From Saprospiraceae bacterium (GTDB lineage Bacteria; Bacteroidota; Bacteroidia; Chitinophagales; Saprospiraceae): a stretch of 64,000 nucleotides of DNA. The translations under genes and the position numbers were made by a program. The notes below the pieces were generated by a model that ran no database searches, was not told the origin of the DNA, and saw only the letters and a program-made list of their open reading frames with translations. Positions 15,093 to 25,100 of the stretch are shown here, piece by piece (position 1 is the first letter of the stretch; the number at the start of each line of letters is the position of its first letter). The stretch lies in NCBI GenBank assembly GCA_028285545.1, contig JANQPA010000122.1:1-64000 (forward strand). The letters run 5' to 3'.

Positions 15093-15839
15093 TCACGTAT
15101 TAAGCGCTCCACACACACTAATCGTCTGACCAGACACATAATTCCCTAGGTCTGAACCAAGAAATACACACACATCTGCTACTTCTTCAGCTTTACCCAA
15201 TCTTTTGAGTGGAATATTAGCCAAATAGGTCTCTTTTACCTGGTCATTTAGTGCATCCGTCATGTCAGTTTCAATAAAACCTGGGGCAATTACATTACAA
15301 CGAATGTTTCTGGAACCTACCTCCTTTGCAATAGATTTGGAAAATCCAATGATTCCTGCTTTAGAGGCTGCGTAGTTGGCCTGTCCTGCATTACCCGTTA
15401 TTCCTACGATTGAACTCATATTAATTATTGAGCCACCTCTATTTTTCATCATTGGACGAAGCACCTGTTTGGTAAGATTAAACACGGACTTTAAATTGGT
15501 ACTAATGACCTTATCCCATTGTTCCTCAGACATTCTCAGCATTAAGGTATCCTGCGTAATTCCAGCATTATTGATAAGAATGTCTATTCTGCCAAAATCT
15601 TCTAGAACCTGCTTAACAAGTGCCTCCGCTTGTTCGAAAGAGCCAGCATCTGATTGATAAGCTTTAGCTGTACCACCCTTACCATTAATACCATCCACTA
15701 TTGCATTAGCCTGCTCGCTGGAAGAACGATACGTAAAGGCAACTGTGGCTCCCTGTTCGGCAAATCTTTGGACAATAGCTGCTCCAATACCTCTGGAACC
15801 ACCTGTTATTAAGGCCACTTTATCTTGTAATAAGCTCAT
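15093..15839 (-). CDS. fabG: 3-oxoacyl-[acyl-carrier-protein] reductase
   Basis: A 248-residue short-chain dehydrogenase of normal FabG length. The Rossmann motif TGGSRGIG (12-19), NNAG (90-93) and the catalytic residues Ser143, Tyr156 and Lys160 (in NYAASKAG) are present. The C-terminal VAPGFIETDMT and SGQTISVCGAL blocks are typical of FabG. It reduces 3-oxoacyl-ACP with NADPH in type II fatty acid synthesis. No other fab gene is adjacent, so a generic SDR of another substrate cannot be fully excluded, but similarity to FabG is strong throughout. Confidence 0.92.
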   Translation of the reverse strand: MSLLQDKVALITGGSRGIGAAIVQRFAEQGATVAFTYRSSSEQANAIVDGINGKGGTAKAYQSDAGSFEQAEALVKQVLEDFGRIDILINNAGITQDTLMLRMSEEQWDKVISTNLKSVFNLTKQVLRPMMKNRGGSIINMSSIVGITGNAGQANYAASKAGIIGFSKSIAKEVGSRNIRCNVIAPGFIETDMTDALNDQVKETYLANIPLKRLGKAEEVADVCVFLGSDLGNYVSGQTISVCGALNT

Positions 15840-16030
15840 ATGTTTTTAAGAGTTTTTCGTGAAAGTTTTTGAATCGCATTGATTTCGGGGCTAAAGTAAG
15901 GAATTTTTAAAAAAAGGCATGCCAGGAAAAAATGTGACGAAGGGTTTTTGAGACCGTCGAAAGACTGATTTTTTAAAATGAGAAGATCCTTTTGTACATT
16001 CAAGGTATTAAGTACACGTGTTTAGAAAAA

Positions 16031-16070
16031 AATTACTTCAATTGCGAGCTAGCTCGCAATTGAAGTAATT
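16031..16070. other. Perfect 40-bp palindrome in the mscL leader
   Basis: Positions 16031-16050 and 16051-16070 are exact reverse complements with no spacer (core GCGAGCTAGCTCGC). It ends 42 bp before the mscL start, in the gap between divergent fabG and mscL, so it is not at the end of any annotated gene. It may be an attenuator in the mscL leader, a protein-binding site, or the end of an unseen transcript. Confidence 0.85.
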
Positions 16071-16112
16071 AGCAAAATGCGCTTTATTCATTAATCCTAA
16101 ATTATTACGATT

Positions 16113-16547
16113 ATGTTGAAAGAATTCAAACAATTTATTACTAAGGGGAACGTAGTGGAAATGGCGGTGGGCCTGATCATGGCATTATATTTTGGTGCTA
16201 TTGTTAAATCCTTTGTTGATGACATTATTATGCCGCCTATCGGGATGTTGCTAGGTGGAGTAGATTTTGCAGATTTAAAAATGATATTGCAGGAGGGAAG
16301 CCCTGCTGTAATGGATGCTTCGGGGGCTGAAGTACAAGCTGCTATTCAGGAGGTAGCCATTAATTATGGTACTTTTATTAATAATATTATAACCTTTATT
16401 ATTGTAGCACTGGCTATTTTTATGGTGGTAAAAGCATATAATAGAATGAAACGCAAGGAAGAGGAAGCGGCACCAGCAGCTCCACCAGCGCCAAGTAAAG
16501 AAGAGCAGTTACTAGAAGAGATAAGAGATTTATTAAAGAAGAATTAA
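16113..16547 (+). CDS. mscL: Large-conductance mechanosensitive channel MscL
   Basis: A 144-residue inner-membrane channel subunit. The N-terminal amphipathic helix and first transmembrane helix read [29 protein letters not shown], which is family-typical. The periplasmic loop (about 45-85) is followed by TM2 (about 88-110, [22 protein letters not shown]) and a cytoplasmic helix with an Ala/Pro-rich stretch ([26 protein letters not shown]). It forms a pentameric pore that opens under hypo-osmotic shock. Monocistronic, with a palindrome in the leader and a hairpin overlapping the stop codon. Confidence 0.97.
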   Translation: MLKEFKQFITKGNVVEMAVGLIMALYFGAIVKSFVDDIIMPPIGMLLGGVDFADLKMILQEGSPAVMDASGAEVQAAIQEVAINYGTFINNIITFIIVALAIFMVVKAYNRMKRKEEEAAPAAPPAPSKEEQLLEEIRDLLKKN

Positions 16548-16591
16548 AATAAAAACAGGCGCTCGGGAAGCGCCTGTTTTTATTTTAATTC
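16541..16591. terminator. 23-bp perfect bidirectional terminator overlapping the mscL stop
   Basis: The arms 16541-16563 and 16569-16591 pair perfectly around CGGGA. The left arm begins within the last codons of mscL and includes its TAA. The M28 peptidase gene ends 53 bp further on the other strand. Confidence 0.93.
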
Positions 16592-16643
16592 TTCTTTCGC
16601 AGTAGTTATATTAAAAATGTTTTGAAAGTTTCCTCATTAAATT

Positions 16644-17858
16644 CTAGAACGTAACCTCTACCTTAACCTCCTTTTCTCCTCTTTTAACGACAAGGGTAGT
16701 GGAATCTCCTTTTTTAAATTTGCTTAAGCCTTCCATATAATCATAAATATCCTTGACGTCCAGGTCGCCAATTTTGATTAATACATCACCATCTTCAATC
16801 CCTGCTTTTTGAGCGGGTTTGTCATCCAAAACAGCTTCGACCAACATACCCACTCCATCATAGGAATAGGCAGGCATAATACCCAAAGAAACTTTAAAAC
16901 TTGCTCCCCTTCTTTGATTGTCGTCTTTGGTTTTGGTGAAAGCCAGTTTTCCCTGACCATCCAGTATTTCAATCAGCTCCAACATCCAATCACCAATTTC
17001 TTGTACCCCTTTGAAATTTACTTTTTCACTATCATCTGAAGGTTTGTGATAATCTTCATGACTGCCCGTGAAAAAATGCAGCGCCGGAAGATCTTCTAAA
17101 TAAAAAGAGGTATGGTCAGAAGGCCCTACACCACTATCGGTGGTCGTAATTTTTAAACCTCCCGATTTTATTTTGGGGAAGGTTTCTTTCCAACTGGGGG
17201 AGGTACCTGCCCCATTAATGACAAAGGATTTGTCTTCTCCCAAACGGCCCACCATATCCATATTGAGCATGTAATTCACCTTGCTGAGGTCGATAGTAGG
17301 ATTTTTTACAAAATATTTGGAGCCAATTAAACCCATTTCTTCTCCGGAAAAAGCCATGAACAGGTAATTATTGTTTTTGGCATCTGAAGATTTAAGCTGT
17401 TGAGCCAGATATAATAAGGCGCCTACGCCACTGGCATTATCATCAGCACCATTGTGGATGATTGGCCCCTCTAAATATCTGGAACCAAAGGCCCCTCTGC
17501 CAATATGATCAAAATGAGCACCAATTACCACTGTATTTTCTGCCTGATTGTCGATAAAGCCGATGATATTTCTACCTCTTTTTTCTTCACCAGAGGTAGC
17601 ATGAGGATTGGCGGTGTAGTTAAAATCAAAAACCTGATGATAGGTATTGTCTAAGCCTTTTGGCTTTAATCCAATTTCTTTAAACCGGGTGGTAATGTAT
17701 TGAGCGGCCAGTTCTTCTCCCTTTTTACCAGTTTCTCGACCCTCCAGGTAATCGGAAGCCAAATAAATAATGTCAACACGAATATTTTGAAGGTCTTTCT
17801 CCTGAGCGAAAGAATAGATGCAGGAAAAACTAAAAAGTAAACATAAAATCCTTTTCAT
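16644..17858 (-). CDS. Secreted M28-family zinc aminopeptidase with PDZ domain
   Basis: 404 residues with a signal peptide (about 1-18, ending YSFAQ). The M28 domain (about 20-300) shows the di-zinc ligands: His in GAHFDHIG, bridging Asp in NGADDNASG, the Glu pair in FSGEEMGLIG, Asp in LNMDMVGR and a late His in DYHKPSDD. A PDZ domain (about 325-402, with GVGMLVEAVLDDKPAQKAGIEDG split over two strands) follows and may bind peptide C-termini. It is an exported aminopeptidase-like enzyme. No partner gene is adjacent. Confidence 0.92.
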   Translation of the reverse strand: MKRILCLLFSFSCIYSFAQEKDLQNIRVDIIYLASDYLEGRETGKKGEELAAQYITTRFKEIGLKPKGLDNTYHQVFDFNYTANPHATSGEEKRGRNIIGFIDNQAENTVVIGAHFDHIGRGAFGSRYLEGPIIHNGADDNASGVGALLYLAQQLKSSDAKNNNYLFMAFSGEEMGLIGSKYFVKNPTIDLSKVNYMLNMDMVGRLGEDKSFVINGAGTSPSWKETFPKIKSGGLKITTTDSGVGPSDHTSFYLEDLPALHFFTGSHEDYHKPSDDSEKVNFKGVQEIGDWMLELIEILDGQGKLAFTKTKDDNQRRGASFKVSLGIMPAYSYDGVGMLVEAVLDDKPAQKAGIEDGDVLIKIGDLDVKDIYDYMEGLSKFKKGDSTTLVVKRGEKEVKVEVTF

Positions 17859-17878
17859 AATACGATTGGATTATATAT

Positions 17879-17921
17879 AATTTGTTTAAGGATTTTACAA
17901 AGCAAAATCCTTAAACAAATT
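17879..17921. terminator. 18-bp perfect hairpin terminator of the SLC12-type transporter
   Basis: The arms 17879-17896 and 17904-17921 pair perfectly around a 7-base loop. It lies 50 bp after the transporter stop on the minus strand and just upstream of the M28 gene, so it separates the two units. A/T runs on both sides suit intrinsic termination. Confidence 0.85.
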
Positions 17922-17970
17922 ATTTTTTGTATGTAATTACAAAAATTCTCTACAAAGATAATGAACTGAT

Positions 17971-20223
17971 TTATACCAGGGCATTTTCAATCTTGGAGTC
18001 CAGAGTAAACAAGCAAGCGGTTCTTAATTTATTGGGGATTTCCTGGAGCCTCTTAAGGTCAAGGTCTTCTTTATCTGGTAGTTCCAGAATGTTAAGATCG
18101 GCTATCGGAGCTTCAGCCCACATATCAGGGGTTCTTCTAATAACCTGAATGTTGGTGTTTTTTGGCATTCGAGCAAGGATTTTTATTTGCTCCATTTCTT
18201 TTAAGATCTTCTCATCGCTTAAAGGACTTTCTGCTCGCACCGTTTTAATGATATTTAACCTGGCATTCCAATTGTTTCGAATAATTAGAGAGGTCAATAT
18301 GGCCAGGTCATTATTGCCAAGGTTAAGTTGATCTTCCCACTCATCTGGGATGACATCGAGCCATAGGTTAATGGTCTTCTCGATACCTAAACCTACCCCT
18401 TCATAATTGGCTAACAGGACCAGTCCCCATTTTCTTTGTTTGGCTTCATAAATAATGGGCATGTATTTTTCCTGCAGGCCTCTCTTTTTTTCATCCAATT
18501 TTAAAAAAATGATATTGGGTTTAAAAAAGGCCGTTTCCAGGGCTTGCATACTTATACTCACCGTTTTTCCAAAATTTTCACCATCTACCAGGGTATAAGA
18601 AGAAGAGATTTTTGCTTTTTGAAAAGACTCCATTAATTCTGGTAAATATTTTTGTAGTCTATCTTCTTCGCCTCCTAACAACATTCCTAATACTTTAATA
18701 GATCCCTTTGGATAGGTCAACGCATAGATCAGGCGGTAGGCTCCTTTTATTTCTTTGGGAGCTTCAACCGGTACTAATAATTCAGGTTGCCAGGCCCTGG
18801 CTTCTTTTTGGGGTGATAATTCATTGGAAATTTTGGTGGCCCAATCGGCAATGGCGGTGAATAAACCACTCCGTACGTCTCCTTTGGTACGGATAAGCGT
18901 CTTGTTGAGCAACATAGCATAAAAAGCCACTACAATAGAGATGGATACCAAGGAAACGGTTGGATTAATGATGAACATGACAAAAAAGCAACCAATGGTA
19001 CCTAATAAAGGTATGATGATGGGAACCTTTAAAGTAGGCCTGAAACTGGGCAATCCTAAGCTTTGTTCAATCAATACCACTACATTGATCATGGCATAAG
19101 TAATCAAAAAGAACATAGTGATTAAGGGAGCAATAGCGTTTAAATCCCTAAATAATAAAGAGAAAATAACAACCAGGATAGAAAAGTAAATGGCATTGCG
19201 AGGTTCACCTGAAGAACTGACTTTTGAGAAATACCGACTTTTGGGCAGGATATTTTTTTGACCCAATGCCAATAAGATTCTTGGCGCACCCACCATGGAG
19301 CTTAAGGCCGAAGAGAAGGTGGCACCTAATAATCCTGCGATGACAATGGGTTTCCACCAGGCTCTGTCAATAAAAATATAATAGTCACTTACCAATTCCT
19401 CTGGTGTGGCCATTAGCGCTGCTACAAAAATTAAGGCTATATAAATAATTCCTGTTAACACAACTGCCAATAAGGTGCCTGTAGGTATATTTTTCCTAGG
19501 ATTACTCAGCTCCCCAGACATATTTACCCCCGCCATAATCCCAGTCACCGCCGGGAAAAACACTGCAAAAACAATCCAAAAACTAGCCGGCTTAAAACCT
19601 AGCACTTCACCCGTATTGGTATCATAAATAGGAACACCTTCATAATTACCAAACCATCTGACCTGATCAAAATCAATGGGCGATTGGAAAACACCTACCA
19701 CTATAGAAACAATGGACCCTATTATGATGGCCATGATCAGGTACTGAATTTTGAAAGCTAAATCAGCACTGATGCCTGCGATTAAGGCAATTACAGCAAA
19801 GGTAGCAGCATCAATTAATATGGGAGGATGATCTGGAAATATCCAAAGCCACCCTTCTCTAAATCCGAAAATATACATGGCTACCACACAGGCCTGAGAA
19901 AAGTAGAGGGGAATGCCAATACTCCCACCAATTTCTAGCCCTAGTGATTGGGAAATAATAGAAAAAGCACCGCCTGATTCAATGCGAATATTAGTGGTCA
20001 TGGAGGCCATAGAAAGACTGGTAAATAGCGTAATGGCTACCGAAACACATACAATTACAATGGCTCCTACAATTCCCGCATTTCCTACCACCCAGGGATG
20101 ACGTATGTACATGATCACACCAAGTATGGTCAAAACAGTAGGTGTAAATACTCCCTGGAAAGTACCAAAATATTTGACTTTTGGCGATTTAAGTTTTGGT
20201 TTTTCAGTAGCACTTTTATTCAT
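17971..20223 (-). CDS. SLC12-like cation-chloride cotransporter / APC-superfamily permease
   Basis: A 750-residue integral membrane protein. The transport core (about 20-455) has about 12 hydrophobic helices and begins with LGVIMYIRHPWVVGNAGIVGA, close to the TM1 signature of cation-chloride cotransporters. A conserved ITGIMAGVNMSGELSNPRKNIPTGTL block marks TM6a and the following loop. The C-terminal 280 residues form a soluble SLC12-type domain with LRLIYALTYPKGSIK-like segments. Bacterial SLC12 relatives are poorly characterised; K+/Na+/Cl- symport or amino acid transport are both possible. Single gene. Confidence 0.85.
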   Translation of the reverse strand: MNKSATEKPKLKSPKVKYFGTFQGVFTPTVLTILGVIMYIRHPWVVGNAGIVGAIVIVCVSVAITLFTSLSMASMTTNIRIESGGAFSIISQSLGLEIGGSIGIPLYFSQACVVAMYIFGFREGWLWIFPDHPPILIDAATFAVIALIAGISADLAFKIQYLIMAIIIGSIVSIVVGVFQSPIDFDQVRWFGNYEGVPIYDTNTGEVLGFKPASFWIVFAVFFPAVTGIMAGVNMSGELSNPRKNIPTGTLLAVVLTGIIYIALIFVAALMATPEELVSDYYIFIDRAWWKPIVIAGLLGATFSSALSSMVGAPRILLALGQKNILPKSRYFSKVSSSGEPRNAIYFSILVVIFSLLFRDLNAIAPLITMFFLITYAMINVVVLIEQSLGLPSFRPTLKVPIIIPLLGTIGCFFVMFIINPTVSLVSISIVVAFYAMLLNKTLIRTKGDVRSGLFTAIADWATKISNELSPQKEARAWQPELLVPVEAPKEIKGAYRLIYALTYPKGSIKVLGMLLGGEEDRLQKYLPELMESFQKAKISSSYTLVDGENFGKTVSISMQALETAFFKPNIIFLKLDEKKRGLQEKYMPIIYEAKQRKWGLVLLANYEGVGLGIEKTINLWLDVIPDEWEDQLNLGNNDLAILTSLIIRNNWNARLNIIKTVRAESPLSDEKILKEMEQIKILARMPKNTNIQVIRRTPDMWAEAPIADLNILELPDKEDLDLKRLQEIPNKLRTACLFTLDSKIENALV

Positions 20224-20383
20224 TACAGTTCAAGGTTTTCTGTCCTGTTCTTCTTTTGCTGCTCTTAAAGCAATAAAAACCAATATCGTCAATTTTTAGA
20301 ATTGTCTTGATAGTGTAAGGATACTTTTTTAGGCTACCTAAAGATCATCACCTCTACATCTGTCCCGCTCATGGGGTTGTGTA

Positions 20384-20414
20384 AAAAGTCAATTTTTTCC
20401 AAAAATTGACTTTT
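20384..20414. terminator. 14-bp hairpin with T-tract after the small secreted gene
   Basis: The arms 20384-20397 (AAAAGTCAATTTTT) and 20401-20414 pair perfectly around TCC, followed on the minus strand by further T residues. It lies 60 bp downstream of the gene ending at 20474 and fits its terminator. Confidence 0.75.
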
Positions 20415-20473
20415 AAAAAAATATTCTTTCCTTTTTTACCCCATTTTTTTACTTCCTCAAAGAACTTTTGATG

Positions 20474-20875
20474 CTATCTTCTCGGATCTTTCAATTTCAA
20501 AGTCGTTTTACCACCCATTATCTTATACCTTCCTGCGACCACAGACATCGATTGAAGTGATCGAGAAGTTTTGCCCCTTTTGGTCAGTCTAAGGGAGGTA
20601 TTGGGTTTTATGATAATCAACTTTTTATTTGCTGAGTAGGGAAATCCGGAAATCACCATAGCAGGCTCGTCTCCCATAGTTCCGCCTATTTTTCTGGGAT
20701 AATTTTGCAGTTCTTTATCCACTCCACAAATCTCTAAAAGGTAGCACGCTCCATTCTCCAGACAAACGGTTACCGTTTTGCAGGATGGCTCCACCTGAGG
20801 GGAACTGTCTCGTACATTGTCTATTGTATAAAGAGAGATAGACAAAAAGCTAAAGGCTAATAAGAATAATTTCAT
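20474..20875 (-). CDS. Small secreted hypothetical protein
   Basis: 133 residues with a signal peptide (about 1-18, LFLLAFSFLSISLYT). Four cysteines cluster early in the mature part (CKTVTVCLENGACYLLEICG), which suggests one or two disulfides. The remainder is basic and beta-rich with lysine stretches (NKKLIIIKPN, KTTLKLKDPRR). I do not recognise a family. It is a single gene between the SLC12-type transporter and a pseudogene. Confidence 0.65.
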   Translation of the reverse strand: MKLFLLAFSFLSISLYTIDNVRDSSPQVEPSCKTVTVCLENGACYLLEICGVDKELQNYPRKIGGTMGDEPAMVISGFPYSANKKLIIIKPNTSLRLTKRGKTSRSLQSMSVVAGRYKIMGGKTTLKLKDPRR

Positions 20876-20915
20876 GATGAGTGATATTTTTTCGATATAA
20901 ATGAATGACTCAAAG

Positions 20916-21224
20916 CTAGTGTGATGTCAGTTGCCATGTTGACAGTAATGTTGCAAGGTTTGGCAAAATTGTCCCAATACAATTGATAAGAGCAGCCATC
21001 ATTTCTTCAGGATAGGGCGGACGACCACATTTTTCGAAAAATTCTGATGTCTTTACAAGCGATATAGGGTACTTTTGCATCACCATCAGCCATACCTGTG
21101 ACTGTGCGATTTTTTATGGGAAGATAAACCAAACCATTCATTGAAAAGACGATGGGTATGGGCACGAGAATAGCCCATAAATTCCTTCAATTTTTGAAAC
21201 TTCTTCAGCTTTTAGAAAATGCAT
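20916..21224 (-). pseudogene. Remnant of an NmrA-like NAD(P)-binding protein
   Basis: Read on the minus strand, three frames give consecutive pieces of one family. MHFLKAEEVSKIEGIYG (from 21224) resembles the middle of NmrA-like proteins. MNGLVYLPIKNRTVTG followed by DGDAKVPYIACKDI (about 21144-21044) comes next. Then, in another frame and after an apparent internal deletion, comes FFEKCGRPPYPEEMMAAL, ending LPNLATLLSTWQ at the TAG 20916-20918. The N-terminal Rossmann half is missing and at least two frameshifts break the rest. Family assignment rests on remembered motifs, not on a search. Confidence 0.5.
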
Positions 21225-21441
21225 TTATTGTCCTAGACTTTTAATCGTAAATAAATTTTTCAAAAGAGAATTAGGTCTTAAATTTTCATTATTATGTAGT
21301 TCCTATTGTCAAAATAATAATTGGATATGAAAATATTTCCCATTTCTTATTGTATACTTGTATTATTACAACTTGTTTTTAGTATTAAGAGATAGAAGAT
21401 CATACTTTTAAAAAATACTGAAATAAAAGAAGAGTATTTTC

Positions 21442-21834
21442 ATGAAGTTTTATGCTTACATTTTGGCTGTTTATTTCCTTATAGGGAGCTGTTTCCCTAA
21501 TGGAGATTACACTCAACTCATTCGCCTGGCCGAATTGGGAAGCCACTATCGTTTGCATATTCAGGAAACGGCTTTGAGCGGTGGTGAAGTTTCTTTTTGG
21601 AATTTTTTCGAAATGCACTACATTAATACTCGTGTTCATGAAAGCAATCAAGAACATGATCACCATAATTTACCGTTTCACCAGATTGATAGCTCTTTTG
21701 ATCAAATTATTAACTTATCCTTGGCCCAGGCCTCATTAGTTCCGCTCAAGTGCGAACGCAACCAGCCGGTTTCTTTTTGCGGGTTTTACCTCAGGGGTTT
21801 TGCCAATAACATTTTTCAGCCTCCTATTGTCTAG
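21442..21834 (+). CDS. Small secreted His-containing protein at a metal-efflux locus
   Basis: 130 residues with a signal peptide (about 1-17, AYILAVYFLIGSC, possibly a lipobox ending at Cys17). The mature part holds a histidine cluster (HESNQEHDHHNLPFH) and two later cysteines. Small His/Cys-rich exported proteins commonly precede CzcA/CusA operons in Bacteroidota, where they may bind metal in the periplasm; here the gene lies 272 bp before the RND pump in the same direction. The family is not recognised with certainty. Metal binding is inferred from the histidines and the neighbours. Confidence 0.65.
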   Translation: MKFYAYILAVYFLIGSCFPNGDYTQLIRLAELGSHYRLHIQETALSGGEVSFWNFFEMHYINTRVHESNQEHDHHNLPFHQIDSSFDQIINLSLAQASLVPLKCERNQPVSFCGFYLRGFANNIFQPPIV

Positions 21835-22106
21835 CAATCTTATTTGTCAGCCTGTAGTATGTCTTTTTTGTCAATTTTAAGTTGTTGACTTGGAAATTCG
21901 TTTCGAGAACTGGATTTTAAAATTAGATAATTTAGATGCACAGGCAATTTTTTTAACCTAACATTTGAACTTTAGTATAAGTACGTGAGTGAAATAAGTA
22001 AGTATTTGATAGTCAGAGATTAATCTTAAGAATTTGGATTTTTGCAGCCTGACCCATTTATACTTATTTCTAACTTCTTCCTTATCTATGATCAAGATGA
22101 AAAATT

Positions 22107-25100
22107 ATGATTGAGGCAATTATTCATTTTTCCGTACGTCAAAAACTCCTGATCGGCTTGTTTGTGTTTGGGCTCATTGGTTGGGGAATTTACTCCATCC
22201 AGCATTTACCTATTGACGCTGTACCGGATATTACAGATAACCAGGTACAAATTATTACGACCTCTCCTTCTCTGGCCGCTCAGGAGGTGGAGCAGTTGAT
22301 CACCTTTCCGCTTGAAATTGCTTTGGGCAACATTCCAGGGGTTATAGAAACCCGTTCTATTTCCCGTTTTGGCTTGTCAGTAATAACGGTCGTTTTTAAA
22401 GAAAACATGGATGTCTATTTAAGTCGCCAGCTCATTAGCGAACGCATCAAAAATGCTGAAGCGGATATCCCTGAGGATTTAGGTAGACCTGAAATGGGGC
22501 CCATAACCACTGGCCTGGGAGAAATTTACCAATATGTAATTTTTCCTGCTGAAGGATATGAAGATCAATATACTTCTACTGACTTGCGAACGATGCAGGA
22601 TTGGATTATCAAACGCCAGCTTACAAACGTTGAAGGAGTTATTGAAATCAATAGTTCGGGTGGTTTCCTGAAACAATATGAAGTTGCGATAGATCCCAAG
22701 CAACTAAACAGTCAGAATATTAAGCTCACCGACATTTTCGACGCTTTAGCTCGCAATAATGCCAATACTGGCGGTTCTTATATCGAGAAAACTTACAATA
22801 CTTATTTCATCCGAGGCGAAGGTTTATTAGAGAACAAGGAAGCAATAGCAAATGTCGTTATTTGTGTTCGGGATGGGGTGCCTTTATTGATTAAGGATGT
22901 TGCAAAAATTCAAACTGGCCATGCTCCTCGTTTTGGCGCAGTTACTATGAATGGTATCGGAGAGGTAGTTGCTGGGCAAGTTATGATGTTAAAAGGAGAG
23001 AACTCTGCAGAAGTGACCAATCGGGTGAAGGAACGGCTTGAGGAAATCAAAAAAACCTTACCTGAAGGGATTGTCCTGGAGCCCTACCTGGATCGATCAA
23101 AACTGGTCAATAGAACGACAAAAACGGTGACCACGAACCTGCTAGAAGGTGGGTTAATCGTGATTTTTGTATTGGTCTTATTGTTAGGTAATTTACGTGC
23201 AGGGCTAATCGTTGCATCCGTCATTCCATTGTCGATGCTGTTTGCTATTTCTATGATGCACTTGTTTGGCATTTCAGCAAACCTAATGAGCTTGGGTGCT
23301 ATCGATTTTGGTTTGATCATAGATGGGGCGGTTATTATCGTGGAAGCTATTGTGCATCGTCTTGAACAACAGCACTCCGGTCGGATAATAACACAGGCCA
23401 CGCTGGAAGAATCCATATTGGGTGCGGCGACTCGAATACGAAAATCAGCGGCCTTTGGTGAAATCATCATTTTGATAGTTTACCTCCCCATTCTGTTCCT
23501 CAGTGGTATTGAGGGTAAAATGTTCCGGCCTATGGCTCAGACAGTGAGTTTTGCTATCCTGGGCGCTTTTATCCTTTCATTTACTTATGTACCTATGATG
23601 TCCGCTCTCTTTTTACCTAAAAAATGGGTAAAAAAAAGAACGATTGCCGACCGGATTATGGCATTTTTTCATCGTTTATATGAGCCAGTTTTGCGTTTTT
23701 CTTTTCGCCTAAAAGGCTTAGTTATAGGCTTTGCTATTGCCCTTTTTGCGATGAGCTTATGGACCTTCAGTAGAATGGGCGCTGAGTTTATACCTACGCT
23801 AGAAGAGGGAGACTTTGCTTTACATCAGATTTTGCCACCAGGGAGTTCTATTGCGCAAGGTGTCGAAGTATCTGCTCATTTACAGAGAATGTTGCTAGAG
23901 AATTTCCCTGAAGTAGAAAAAGTCGTGACCAAGATTGGCACCGCTGAAATTCCCACAGATATAATGCCATTGGAAGCAGGCGATATTTACGTCATTATGA
24001 AGCCTAAAGAAGAGTGGACGAGCGCTAAAAGCAGAGAGGAAATGTTCGAAAAAATGGAAGCCGTCATGAACCAGTTTCCTGGCGTTATGTATGAATTTAC
24101 TCAGCCGATACAAATGCGTTTTAATGAACTGATGACTGGCGTTCGTCAAGATATTGCCATAAAAATATATGGGGATAACCTGGGTACACTACAGCAAAAA
24201 GCAGAAGAGGCAGAAGCAATTATCAATAGGATAGTGGGAGTTGGAGATATTCAGGTTGAACCCGTAGCTGGTTTGCAACAGTTGATCATCGATTTTGATC
24301 GGGTCAAATTGGCTAAACACGGATTGGATATCGCTACCATTAACCGAACTATCAGTACAAGTTTTGCCGGAGAAAGCGCAGGTTATATCTACGAAGGAGA
24401 AAAGCGTTTTGACCTAGTTGTACGTCTGGATGAGCCCTTTCGACAAGATATAGAACAGATTCGCAACTTATACATTTCCTTGCCTGAGGGCGGCCAAATT
24501 CCGCTTAGCGAGATAGCCACAGTATCTTATCAAGAAGGCCCTGCTCAAATTTCACGGGACGATACCAAGCGTCGAATTACCATAGGCGTAAACGCCCGCA
24601 ACCGAGATGTAGCCACTGTAGTGGATGAAATTCAAACACGATTAGACGATGGATTGGATCTCCCAGTAGGTTACAGCATTACTTATGGCGGGCAGTTTGA
24701 AAATTTGCAGCGGGCTCGGGCACGTCTTTTGATCGCTGTGCCAGCAGCACTCGTACTCATATTTGTCCTGTTATATTTCACCTTTAATTCTGTTAGGCAA
24801 TCCTTATTAATTTATACGGCTATTCCGCTTTCAGCCATTGGAGGTATTTGGGCACTCTATCTGCGAGATATGCCATTTAGTATTTCGGCAGGAATTGGTT
24901 TTGTAGCACTCTTTGGGGTTTCAGTGCTCAATGGTATTGTTTTGATTGGCCAATTTAACCACCTGAAACAAGAAGGAGTCAAAGACACTTTATCGCGTAT
25001 TTATCAGGGTGCTCGCATTCGCCTTCGACCAGTTATAATGACTGCAGCTGTTGCCTCTTTGGGCTTTTTACCTATGGCCATTTCTACTTCAACTGGAGCT

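Noticed and set aside
21080-21224. A frame on the minus strand reading like an AraC-type helix-turn-helix (FMGYSRAHTHRLFNEWFG)
   Set aside because: The same bases read in other frames give consecutive NmrA-like motifs that continue downstream to GRPPYPEE and LPNLATLL, so the AraC resemblance is probably chance.
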